From: Phytophthora colocasiae
Taxonomy: Eukaryota > Oomycota > Peronosporomycetes > Peronosporales > Peronosporaceae
Reading direction: 5' to 3'
Assembly: GCA_018806915.1 (NCBI GenBank)
Contig: JAGKQI010000035.1
Coordinates: 1-64,000, forward strand
DNA: 64,000 nucleotides
The number at the start of each line of letters is the position of its first letter. Position 1 is the stretch's first letter. Both the position numbers and the translations under genes were made by a program. Below, in pieces: positions 20,816 through 30,513 of this stretch. Under the pieces are notes generated by a model. The model searched no databases, was not told the DNA's origin, and was given only the letters and a program-made list of their open reading frames with translations.

Positions 20816-21706
20816 TCATCGCAAATCGCCGAAAATGCTTCTTTGTGTCATGTCATGGCGTCGAAAATGCTTCTTTGTGTCATCTATCTAAATGGCTACA
20901 CTTCTACTGCATTCAACGACTAAAACTCCTCATGTCTTTCTAAGTCTCTGTTGCACTGTTGAGAAATCAGCGAGCTGTAGATAGAATCCGTTGTAAGCTT
21001 CTCAAGGTGAGCGTAAAATGCGCTCAAGTCACCTGATCCAGTCCACGGATTCAGCCCACACACGTCAAACAACCTCTGAATGTACCTGTTTGAGATGTTT
21101 TCACAATTGATAGTCGCGTAGGCAGATTCAATGATTTGCATAAACAATCCCATTGTCCTCATACTGCAATACATCAACCGAAGGCTGATGAGGTACAGGA
21201 TACATGTTTCACTCGTCTGCCAATGTTTTTCTGTAAAAAGCACTGTGGAGGCTTTATAGGACGCCCATTTTCGCATTAGTGTACAGCCAAATGTTCCCCG
21301 AAAAACTCTGAAGCGCTACAATACCGGAGCTTGTTTGCCAGCATAATATCACAGTTAAAAAGCATACATCCACCTAGCCCAAACAGTAAGGTGTTCTGCT
21401 GAAGACAAGCTGAAAATGTGCGAGTTCATTATCACGTATGGCTGCCGTCGACAGCGGCCGCCAACGATAGTCACGTGGCATGAGTCCACCGTCACGTACG
21501 GCGACAAATGGTACTTTTAAATTGAGATATCACTCAGGACCATGACACATCACCACGAAAATGCCATATGTGTTATGTCATCAGACTTTCGTGAAAATGC
21601 TTTCAAATGTCATCGCAACGCGCCGAAAATGCTTTTATCTGTCATTTTTGACATAAAAAATACGAAAATGCTTCTTTTTGGCGGGTGTGTCTTTCTGTCA
21701 TTTACG
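20816..21706. mobile_element. Unrecognised insertion with 32-bp iterons at both ends
   Basis: This segment replaces ~50-60 codons between the reverse-transcriptase connection (HLAGYY) and RNase H (YPNFQLPFRVETDAS). Its left end has two 32-bp units beginning TGTCAT and containing GAAAATGCTT (20831, 20863). Its right end has related units with GAAAATGC at 21557, 21593, 21625 and 21664, in the same orientation. The interior carries a 118-codon minus-strand ORF. No transposase motif is recognised. Confidence 0.6.
20920..21276 (-). CDS. Unrecognised 118-codon ORF in the iteron element
   Basis: Open from ATG at 21276 to a stop at 20920. Contains NISNRYIQRLFDVCGLNPW and SGDLSAFYAHLEKL; it looks soluble and mostly helical. 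I do not recognise the family. Its position between the iterons suggests it belongs to the inserted element or is a captured gene fragment. Confidence 0.35.
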   Translation of the reverse strand: MRKWASYKASTVLFTEKHWQTSETCILYLISLRLMYCSMRTMGLFMQIIESAYATINCENISNRYIQRLFDVCGLNPWTGSGDLSAFYAHLEKLTTDSIYSSLISQQCNRDLERHEEF

Positions 21707-22571
21707 GTATCCTAATTTTCAGTTGCCATTTCGAGTGGAAACGGACGCTAGTACGGTTGGCTTGGGCGCGTGTTTGCTGCAAGATGACGGACGCGGGTGG
21801 CAACCCATTGCATATGCGAGTAAGGTTAACAGCCCTACGGAAAGTAAGTACGGAATTACGGAGTTGGAGTGTTACGCGGTGGTTTGGGCGATCAAGCTAT
21901 TTAGACCCTACTTATATGGACGGAGGTTCACCATTGTGACGGACCACGCGGCGTTAAAGTGGTTGATGACGAGCTCCGAGTTGACGGGCAAGTTACATCG
22001 ATGGGCTCTAACCTTACAGGAGTTCGACTTTGACGTGGTTTATCGGCCTGGTAGTACGAATGTGGTGGCAGATGCCCTATCTAGAGCTCCAGTGGCGGCA
22101 AAAGTATTGGCGGCGGTCGGCCGACGACGAAAATCAAGGCAAAGAGCGGCACGACGGCTAGCTACGATGGGCGAGAGTGCGGAGGAGATCGCACCGGCAA
22201 CGGCGACCATGGCGGCGACTACGGGTACCGGTACCAAGGGCGACGAGCAGCCGGGTACGGGAACGGCAGCTGCACCAAAAGTCAGGAAGCGGCGACAATT
22301 GTCCGGTGACAAGGCGGTGAAAAATGCGGAAGATGAGGGCGGTAACACGGCGGTGAGTGCGGATGATGAGCAGATGATAAATCGACCGCAAACAAGGGGT
22401 GCGAGACGACGTGCGGCTGAAGCGCAACGGGCGGAGGAGCTACGGCAATTAGAAACAGAATTACGGGCAGTAACACCAGCCCCTGAAGTGACGAAGAACG
22501 CTGACATTGAGCGTGCGAGTGCTGGGACGGAGCCGACGGCGGAGACTGCGAAAACTGGTGAGCCGATGTAA
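21707..22571 (+). pseudogene. Gypsy RNase H
   Basis: RVETDASTVGLGACLLQDD, TELECYAVVWAIKLFRPYL, VTDHAALKWLM and STNVVADALSRAP are the standard Gypsy RNase H blocks. They are followed by an Ala/Arg-rich linker to the stop at 22571. The domain looks intact, but it is preceded by the foreign insertion. Confidence 0.88.
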
Positions 22572-22710
22572 CCCGCGGAGCGGCAAGCGTCCAGTTACGA
22601 AACATACGCGCAAGTTCCTCCTCTTCAGCCCCGGTATGACGACGGCGAGACAGCGAGCGAAGAACGAGTCGGTAGCAGTGCACCAGAAACGGTGGCGGTG
22701 AGAGGCGGCA

Positions 22711-23775
22711 GTGCGAGGACGAGAAGCACGTCGAGCGAAGGAGCAGACTTTACAACTATCGGACGAAGAGATCATGACCGCGCAGGACAAGAGTCAGCTG
22801 GTCCAGAAGCTGTTAAACGCGGGCAGACATCAAGGAATGAGAGTGACGAAGCGAAACGGATTGGTATTGATCGGCACGGCGGCAGGGGAACGAGTAATTC
22901 TACCTCCGAAGCTATGGGCGGTTGTATTCAAGGAATGTCACGATTCAGTGTGGGCTGGGCATTCACGGGCTCCCCATACTTTTGGACGGATCTCACAGAT
23001 CTATTGGTGGCCGAATCTGCAGCGAGAAGTTAAACAATGGGTGCGCGGATGTCAAGAGTGCGGTAGTAGGAAGGCAAGGCCGAAGGAGGTCATTCCTCCG
23101 TTACGAAGTTTGAAAGGAGGCGATGTATGTGATCGGTGGGCGTTGGATGTGGCAGGTCCACTACCTACGAGTGACGGCGGACAACGATACGTGATAGCGG
23201 CTCTCGAGTACGTTACGAGATACGCATTAGCGACGACGGTGGAAAGACACACGGCGTAGAAGGTGGCGGAGTTTCTGATGCGCAATGTGGTGTTGAAATT
23301 TGGTGCATTTCGAGAACTTCTTACGGACGGAGCCCCTGAATTGACCGGGAAGGCTATTGATCGACTAATGGTGATGTTACAGGCGGAGCAGACTACACCT
23401 GTACCATATCGACCACAAATGATTGGGCTGGTTGAGCGTTTTCATAGGACGTGGAAGGATTGCGTGTCGATATACATGAACAGCGACTTGCAGCACGACT
23501 GGGATACGTGGGTTGATTTTGCAGTGTACGCGTACAATTCGGGACGACATTCGACGGTGCAGTTGTCTCCGAACGAGCTAATGATGGGACGACGGCTTCG
23601 GTCACCGAATGAATTACTGAGAGGAACGAGTGTTACGGAAGCTGGCGAGCTTACGGATTATCATAAGAGACTGTTGGTAGCCATGGAATCTAGCTACAAG
23701 TGTGCACAAGAAGCGAGAGAACGAGAACAAGCGCGACAGGCGAGGTATTATAACCGCAACGTACGGGCACGGTGA
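22711..23775 (+). pseudogene. Gypsy integrase, split by a stop
   Basis: An HHCC zinc-binding region (HDSVWAGHSRAPHTFGRI ... CQECGSRKA), first catalytic Asp in WALDVAGPLP, then an in-frame TAG at 23257-23259 after ERHTA. It continues with LTDGAPELTG (second Asp) and GLVERFHRTWKD (Glu). A second stop (TGA, 23773-23775) ends at NVRAR. Confidence 0.85.
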
Positions 23776-24354
23776 GAATTCCGAGTTGGCGATCGAGTTT
23801 GGATGTACAGGCCACCACGAGGAGCAAAGGCGTCAAAGTTTGTTCACGTGTGGGTTGGACCGATGAAGATCATCGAACCTGCGGGTTACGACAATTTCCT
23901 GCTAAAGCGTGAGGACCAGGACGGAGATGGCGAGTTTGTTGTGGTACATGTTTCGTTTTTGGTGACGTATTTTTACCCTGCTGAATTATTAGCGAAGACG
24001 GCGGCAGACATTGACGAGCGGTTAGCGTACGAGGATGAACACGAGTCACGGACGCACGGCACGACGGCAAGAGCGACTATTAGCTCAGCGACGAAGGCAG
24101 TTAGCGCGACCAAGGCAGTTAGCGGCGCAAAGCGAGGTCGAACGACAATGGACAGTCAGGACGGACGAAACGAATCGGACACGATCTTGGTGGAGGTTCG
24201 ACGAAGACGACGAAGAAACAAGGCAGGGCACTATGTACTTGAGTACCAGCTCAAGCTCGCGAACGATGAACACGACGACGGAGGCCGATGGGTGTCTGTT
24301 GAGCAATATGAGCGACTATTTGATAGCGTCAGAATCGTGGAAGACCCTGAGTGA
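23776..24354 (+). pseudogene. Gypsy integrase C-terminal region
   Basis: After the TGA the frame continues EFRVGDRVWMYRPP and KFVHVWVGPMKIIEPAGYDN, the usual integrase C-terminal GPY-like region, then a low-complexity tail to 24354, ten bases before the 3' LTR. Confidence 0.75.
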
Positions 24355-24364
24355 GGAGAAGGCG

Positions 24365-25212
24365 TGTAAGGGATCCTCAATGCGTGAAGGGTTCGCGCGG
24401 CTAGGCGAAACGACGGATGATGCGTGTAATGCTGAAGTGGCCTCGGGGAATGCACAGCTGACCAGCGTGGTTGAAGTACCTCGGTCGCAGTTAGGTACCT
24501 CCCGTGGGTTCCAGTGAGAGGCCCGGAAGTGAGCACGTGGCGATCTTGTAGTGTGACGGACGGAGGCTACGACAAGAGGGCAGTTCGATATTTGCCACGG
24601 AGGGCACACTTCGATTTTGGACGGACGGAGAGCACTTCTTCTTTCTCTTGGTTTCGCGGAGTGTCACGAAGGGCACCACGAACTTTGGTATTTGCCGGAC
24701 GGAGATCGCAGAGGTCTCAGTTCGAGAGTTGCCACGGAGAGCGCAACTTCGGTGTTGGACGGACGGACGGACGAGACGGACGGCTGAAGGCTACGGCTAA
24801 ACGGAGAGGCTGACGAGGCGGACTAGGCTCGGGCAAGGCTACGTGTGGAGGCGACGTGCTGACCCGTTGTCGAACGGTTAGCAGGAAGCTTGGTTGACTC
24901 ACAGTCATTGGACGTGAGAAGCGTGGAGCTCACTGTTGTTGAACGGTGCGAGGAGCTCATTATCCCAGTACGAAGTCGTTTGACCTGTAGGTAGTTGCAC
25001 CTTACAGTCCCGGTTAGTTGCAGTTGTAGGACGGACGAAGCGTAGAGAGTAATACAAATAGGGGCGCACACTGACGAGTGGCGTACCGGCGCGGTAAACC
25101 GAGCCATCGAGTGTTGGACGGACGTTGAAAGAGAACCCAGGCAAGAAAACGTAAGCGAAGCACAGACAACTATATTACCCACCGGCACGCAGGTGATAGT
25201 AGACGTGTTACA
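24365..25212 (+). repeat. Gypsy 3' LTR
   Basis: 848 bp, TGTAAGGG...GTGTTACA, nearly identical to the 5' LTR. Confidence 0.92.
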
Positions 25213-25529
25213 CCACAAAGTCTATGCTGCTGAGGTGCAGGAGATCCTAAAATCTCGACTACAAAATAGTGGTTATCGTGTACATGATCCACAAGCTGAT
25301 ACAAGTAATCGGTTTGGAAAGCTAACTCCTTGAGACAAATGAATCAAAACAATTCTAATGGATACACATTGAATCCCTTGGCTACCAACCACACTCCTCA
25401 ACAATCCAAAATTTAACATCTCATTCGACCAATTCATAATGAAAAACCAAAGGAACTAGCGGCTAGGAAACAACCAGTTACCTTTGGTCTAACGGATACA
25501 CATACGGGGGGTCTCTTTCATCATCTCAA
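25213..25529. other. Dioxygenase remnant and array spacer, unit 5/6
   Basis: 25213-25270 resumes the dioxygenase fragment interrupted at 15079; the rest is the conserved non-coding spacer. Confidence 0.65.
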
Positions 25530-26860
25530 TATTCCACTGGTCCTTGAAGAACTTGCCTTCTTTCTTCCAGATTTTCACAGCAAGTGCTCAGGCGCTTCTT
25601 GTCTGTTGGCGCAATTCGTTCTGTATCGAGGTCATCGACTTTAGACCCCCAACTCGGCAATCGATTCCACTTTGTGCGTCTCTAGAATCGGGTAGCGGTG
25701 CTATCTGGCATTCCTTCAAGGATTCTTTTTACGTTTCGTCGTTGATAACGGAGAGCAGTCGCTCCGCCAGTTTTTCACGAACCATGCCAGACACAATTTC
25801 CGTGTCCCATTGCCTTCCATCTCCCTTCGGGTTGTAGAGCAGGTAACGATGGTGCATGTCGCTGTTTGGAGTCCCGAGAAGTAAGTTCCGGAGCTTTCCA
25901 GAATCCGTGATTTGTTCTGATTCCGGTTCCGGTTAGGTAGTCGATTTCTGACGGGATTCTTGGTAGGTCCATCAGGAGGCAATACCGAGCCACGCCACCA
26001 AAATTCCAGAATCGGCTCTCCATCTCCTCGTCAGTAAACGGATATTCCAGTACGAAAGCAGCTAGTTGAAGCTCATCCAGTGTCCATGGAGGCATGTAGT
26101 AGGTTTGGCCCATGTTTTTGACCACACGTAGCCAGTCGTTTGGGCTGGTAAAGACAACCGTTTGCCCGTATTCTTTCTCCGGTGGACCGTCGCAGAGCCA
26201 CAGCACCTTGTCTTTCGTCTTACCGTCTAGCTTCAATAAAAGATCGTTTAACTTCAATTCGGCTGCCCAATCGTGCACTCTTGGTGTTTTGTTAGGCTCG
26301 AACACAACCAGTTTTTCGATTTTGCAGTTCTTGTTATACGTTGATGCGATGATGGTCCAATCTGGATGAGTCTTCCGGAAACGATCAAGGAAAAAAGCGT
26401 AGAAGACGGATTTTCCGATGCCTGCAACAAGTACCATACGTATCCGTGAGTCAACAACTTATAATATCTATACACAAAAGAATACTCATTCATAACGTAC
26501 CCGGCGTACCCGTGACCGTCACACAGGACTTCTTTTTCTCTACCAGCAGAGCTTCCACTTTTAAGTAGTACTCCGCATAACACTCCCGCACGAAAAAGTA
26601 CTGTCCACCTTCATAGCCGTCTGCAAATGGAATGTTGTCTGGCATTTTGCCTTGACGTTCACGGGAATGTTATTTTCTTTGGTAGTCGCATTTGGGTCGT
26701 TGGTGGTCTTGACTGTCTCAACTGGAGATGCTTTTTCCTCCTCCAAACCATCACCCGACAACTCGATCTTTTGTCGCTTGAGGTTTTGCTGTTGTCCTTC
26801 TTCGTCGTTTACATCCTCTGCAAACACAGTCCCAACCTGGCGATGCTTACCACTTGCCAT
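25530..26860 (-). pseudogene. Crinkler/RHS-like NTPase, unit 6
   Basis: Close relative of unit 5 with the start codon at 26860-26858. A one-base loss in a T run near 26645 shifts the frame after VNVKAK. The intron and split Walker A are still present (exon 2 starts near 26421). A second frameshift lies near 25925 after DYLTGTG. The tail remnant is at 25530-25740. Otherwise nearly the same sequence as unit 5. Confidence 0.8.
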
Positions 26861-26959
26861 CGTTCTCTGTTTTGTCTAGAGAAGAAAATTCAATTCTGGA
26901 TATTTTGTGACAACACAAAGATGCAAAACAGTAACCTATATCTACTCGTAAGGTTTCAA

Positions 26960-27234
26960 TGGTCCCCCAATTTGTGCATTGTGGGCCTAACTTTTTTTTT
27001 CTACGAAAGACGACCAGAAGACACTGGCAGTGCCTCTCCTTTGGACGTTGCTATTAACCTTCGCGAACACAGTGACAAAATTGGTCACAATTTGCACAAT
27101 TTGGATCCGGTTTTCCACAAAGTCTATGCTGCTGAGGTGCAGGAGATCCTAAAATCTCGACTACAAAATAGTGGTTATCGTGTACATGATCCACAAGCTG
27201 ATACAAGTAATCGGTTTGGAAAGCTAACTCCTTG
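26960..27234 (+). pseudogene. PHYHD1-like fragment, unit 6
   Basis: ATG at 26959-26960, (T)9 out of frame; a further small deletion removes EEHAFK. It continues to VYAAEVQEILKSRLQ and ends at 27234 like unit 4. The iron-binding half is absent. Confidence 0.7.
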
Positions 27235-27424
27235 AGACAAATGAATCAAAACAATTCTAATGGATACACATTGAATCCCTTGGCTATCAACCACACCAGA
27301 CGACAAGAAATCCTCAACAATCCAAAATTGAACATCTCATTCGACCAATTCATAATGAAAAACCAAAGGAACTAGCGGCTAGGAAATAACCAGTTACCTT
27401 TGGTCTAACGGATACACATATGCC
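27235..27424. other. Array spacer, unit 6/7
   Basis: Conserved non-coding spacer, as in the other units. Confidence 0.6.
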
Positions 27425-28710
27425 TTCTTTCTTCCAGATTTTCACAGCAAGTGCTCAGGCGCTTCTTGTCTATTGCTGTATCGAAGTCGTCGACTTTAGA
27501 CTCCAACTCGGCAATCGATTCCACATTGTGCGTCTCTAGAATCGGGAAGCGGTGCTATCTGGAATTCCTTCAAGGATTCTTTTTACGTTTCGTCGTTGAT
27601 AACGGAGAGCAGTCGCTCCGCCAGTTTTTCACGAACCATGCCAGACACAATTTCCGTGTCCCATTGCCTTCCATCTCCCTTCGGGTTGTAGAGCAGGTAA
27701 CGATGGTGTGTGTCGCTGTTTGGAGTCTCGAGAAGCAAGTTCTGGAGCTGTCCAGAATCCGAAATTTGTTCGATCGATTTCGTTAGGTAGCTGATTTCAG
27801 ACGGGATTCTTGGTAGGTCCATCAGGAGGCAATACCGAGCCACGCCACCAAAATTCCAGAATCGGCTCTCCATCTCCTCGTCAGTAAGCGGATATTCCAG
27901 TACAAAAGCAGCTCGTTGAAGCTCATCCAGTGTCCAGGGAGGCAGTCGGTTTGGCCATAGTTTTTGACCACACGTAGCCAGTCGTTTGGGCTGGTAAAGA
28001 CAACCGTTTTGTCCGTATTCTCTCTCCGGTGGACCATCGCAGAGCCACAGCTCCTCTCATCCTCTGTATCACTTTGTTGAAACAAAGACTCCTTTAGCTT
28101 CCATTGGGCTGTCTTTGTATGCACTCTTGGTGGCTTGTTAGGCTCAAACACAACCAGTTTCTCGAGTTTACTGTTCTTGTTATACGTCGATGCGATGATG
28201 GTCCAATCTGGATGAGTCTTTCGGAAACGATCAAGGAAAAAAGCGTAGAAGACGGATTTTCCGATGCCTGCAACAAAGTACCATACGTATCCGTGAGTCA
28301 ACAACTTATAATATCTATACACAAAAGAATACTCATTCATAACGTACCCGGCGTACCCGTGACCGTCACACAGGACTTCTTTTTCTCTACCAGCAGAGCT
28401 TCCACTTTCAAATAGTACTCCGCATAACACTCCCGCACGAAAAAGTACTGTCCACCTTCATAGCCGTCTGCAAATGGAATGTTGTCTGGCATTTTTGCCT
28501 TGACGTTCACGGGAATGTTATTTTCTTTGGTAGTCGCATTTGGGTCGTTGGTGGTCTTGACTGTCTCAACAGGAGATGCTTCTTTTCCTCCTCCAAACCA
28601 TCACCCGACAACTCGATCTTTTGTCTCTTGAGGTTTTGCTGTTGTCCTTCTTCGTCGTTTACATCCTCTGCAAGCACAGTCCCAACCTGGCGATGCTTAC
28701 CACTTGCCAT
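27425..28710 (-). pseudogene. Crinkler/RHS-like NTPase, unit 7
   Basis: Start codon at 28710-28708. A frameshift occurs after about 50 codons (LEEEKK). The intron and split Walker A are retained (~28270-28350). A further shift lies near 28040 (DERSCGSAM). Residues TKTAQWKLKE and SDTEDE match unit 4 rather than units 5 and 6, indicating that units 4 and 7 are closest relatives. Confidence 0.78.
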
Positions 28711-28816
28711 CGTTCTCTTTTGTCTAGAGATGAAAATCAATTCTGGATATTTTGTGACAACACAAAGATGCAAACAGTAAAACAGTACCCTATATCTATG
28801 TAGTTGTAAGGTTTCG

Positions 28817-29080
28817 ATGGTCCCTCGGGCCTATTCTGTTTGTTTCTTTTTTTCCTACGAGGAACACGCGATTAAAGAAGACCAGACTGGCAGTGCCTTT
28901 CGACGTAGCTACATGTATTAACAAAATCGGTTATAATTTGCGGCTGTTGCTTGAGAATGTCCCGGAAGAAGTCGACATCAACCGCTGAGGGAGATCTGGT
29001 ACTGCTGCATAGCTCTCGTGCACTATAGTGAAGCCAATCGATCCCCCAATTCACGCCATGCGTACGACATCCAAACAGTT
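28817..29080 (+). pseudogene. PHYHD1-like fragment, unit 7, internally deleted
   Basis: ATG at 28817 reads in frame through an interrupted T tract (with C and G) into SYEEHAIKEDQ, then is scrambled. Later pieces GLLLENVPEEV and the HYSEANRSPNSRHAY region (28945-29065) show that this copy once had the C-terminal half, now with internal deletions. Confidence 0.65.
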
Positions 29081-29116
29081 ACAAGAGGTGGAGTCGATTT
29101 TGAGATCTCTTGTGAC

Positions 29117-29696
29117 CAGTGCTCGGAAAATAAAATATAAAATTGAATTGGATTCTGAGTGAAAAATAATCCATCATTGCCGTATCCATAATAAGTAATG
29201 CAATTATTATAATAAATTGGTGGGGTCAGAGCGGTGCAGTGCAGCGGTTTGGGATGACCCTACCAATCCACTGCACATTGTTGAAAAGCTGGTGGCTGCC
29301 ACCGGGACTTTTGTCCTGGCTTAAATGTACTATCGCAAACAAAAATGAGCCGGCAACGGCAACACAGTCCAGGATGAGGTTTGTATACCCTGTCCCAGGC
29401 GCCTGCTTCCGAGTTGTCCCGCATTGCTTGCAGGAGAAGTGACCGTTGCCACAGTCCGTGAAGAAGAAGTTGGATATTGCTCGAGAAGTCGACATGCCAC
29501 TTGGAAGAAGAGAAAATGACCGACGTCATAGCACTTTTGAGTAGCTGGTGAGCACATTTATTAGTATTGTAAAAAGTCAATATAATTATTACGGGCACAA
29601 TTGCATATTTTACGGAAAGTACTCCTTACCAATAATCCATAATTCCGTCAATACAATTGCACAATAACTATATTATAATTATTTTTCCGAGCTCTG
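29117..29696. mobile_element. Non-autonomous hAT-type element, 580 bp
   Basis: Starts CAGTGCTCGGAAAATAA and ends TTATTTTTCCGAGCTCTG, imperfect terminal inverted repeats. It is flanked by near-perfect 8-bp duplications CTTGTGAC (29109-29116) and CTTGTGAA (29697-29704). The terminal sequence CAGTGCTC is shared with the full-length hAT at 60321-62513. It inserted just after the last dioxygenase remnant. Confidence 0.7.
29372..29495 (-). pseudogene. BED-type zinc finger fragment
   Basis: Minus-strand reading FFFTDCGNGHFSCKQCGTTRKQ followed by GTGYTNLI matches the first half of the BED finger of oomycete hAT transposases (C-x2-C then GYTNL); the His pair is lost. It lies inside the 580-bp hAT-type element and is the only coding relic there. 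Confidence 0.6.
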
Positions 29697-29765
29697 CTTG
29701 TGAATGTTTTTTTGTGAGAGATCTTGTGACTGTGGTGGGGAACTCGAGCTTTTGCCTTGCCGAAG

Positions 29766-30428
29766 ATGGTCTCAACTCCTTTAATTAAAGCTGTTTGTCA
29801 GGGAAAGATTAAGACGGTGCGACAACTGATTGACCGTGGTGCTGGATTGGATTTGGTGGGCGAGGACAATTGGTCTGCTCTCATGCTTGCTGCTAACCGG
29901 GGGCACATTGGTATCGCTCGGATGTTGATCAACGCTGGAGCTGAGGTGAATTTGGTCGACGAGCGCAATCATTCTGCACTCATGTGTGCTGTTCAGCAAG
30001 GGCATGTTGACATGGTCAATGCTAACGTGAATTTGGTGGACGAGCGCAATGCATCTGCACTCATGCTTGCTGCAATGGAGAGACATACTGCTGCCTCTCA
30101 GATACTTGTCATCGCTGGCGCTAACGTGAACCTGGTGGATGAGGACAACTGGTCTGCACTCCTGTTTGCTGTTGGACGGACTACAATTAATATTGTTTGC
30201 GAGGCTGGCGCAGATGTGAACGTACGTACCAACAACGGTGAGACTGCATTATTGAGAGCCAGTGAACTCGTTGAGATCCTGTTGCAACACGGAGCTCATG
30301 TCGACTCTGCCTTCCTCACAGTGGCACAATCCGAGGACGTCCGATCTGTGCTCTCTCTGTGTAGAATTTCACGAGAAAACTACTGCAATGCTCACCAAGG
30401 CATCTGCTGGATCGTCAACTTCAATTGA
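29766..30428 (+). CDS. Ankyrin-repeat protein
   Basis: 220 residues from the ATG at 29766. At least five ankyrin repeats can be read: TPLIKAVCQGKIKTVRQLID, SALMLAANRGHIGIARMLIN, SALMCAVQQGHVDMV, SALMLAAMERHTAASQILV, SALLFAVGRTT and a short last one (TALLRASELVEILLQHGA). The third repeat is shortened by a deletion of its second helix (HVDMVNANVNLVDERN). The end (ISRENYCNAHQGICWIVNFN) is not ankyrin-like and may be read-through of a truncated end. No membrane or signal segment. Probably a protein-binding scaffold, possibly a decaying copy. Confidence 0.6.
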   Translation: MVSTPLIKAVCQGKIKTVRQLIDRGAGLDLVGEDNWSALMLAANRGHIGIARMLINAGAEVNLVDERNHSALMCAVQQGHVDMVNANVNLVDERNASALMLAAMERHTAASQILVIAGANVNLVDEDNWSALLFAVGRTTINIVCEAGADVNVRTNNGETALLRASELVEILLQHGAHVDSAFLTVAQSEDVRSVLSLCRISRENYCNAHQGICWIVNFN

Positions 30429-30488
30429 GAACTTGTTCCGTTTATCACGTCAGTGTATTATTTACTGCACTTGTTGACGCTGAACTCG

Positions 30489-30513
30489 ATGGTGGACGGA
30501 TCCAAAGAGGAAC
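30489..30513 (+). pseudogene. Start of an unrecognised gene split by a MULE
   Basis: ATGGTGGACGGATCC then AAAGAGGAAC encodes MVDGSKEE; after the MULE and its 8-bp duplication the frame continues at 32355 as LLDQRTTKLLNAAFGHIL. The join is seamless once one copy of AGAGGAAC is ignored. Confidence 0.55.

Larger units (their letters stand above)
15080..25212 (+). mobile_element. Gypsy LTR retrotransposon, young but defective
   Basis: LTRs at 15080-15926 (847 bp) and 24365-25212 (848 bp), each TGTAAGGG...GTGTTACA, flanked by a 4-bp CCAC target duplication (15076-15079 and 25213-25216). The only LTR differences I could find are one G indel (CTCGGGAATG/CTCGGGGAATG) and one G/A change near the 3' end. 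The internal order gag, protease, reverse transcriptase, RNase H, integrase is the Gypsy order. pol is broken by frameshifts, two or more stops, a catalytic-site change and a ~0.9 kb foreign insertion. A purine run GAGGAGAAGG precedes the 3' LTR. Confidence 0.92.

Noticed and set aside
20816..21706. CRISPR-like array because of 32-bp regular units
   Set aside because: Units are few, imperfect and contiguous without unique spacers of constant length, in a eukaryotic retrotransposon.
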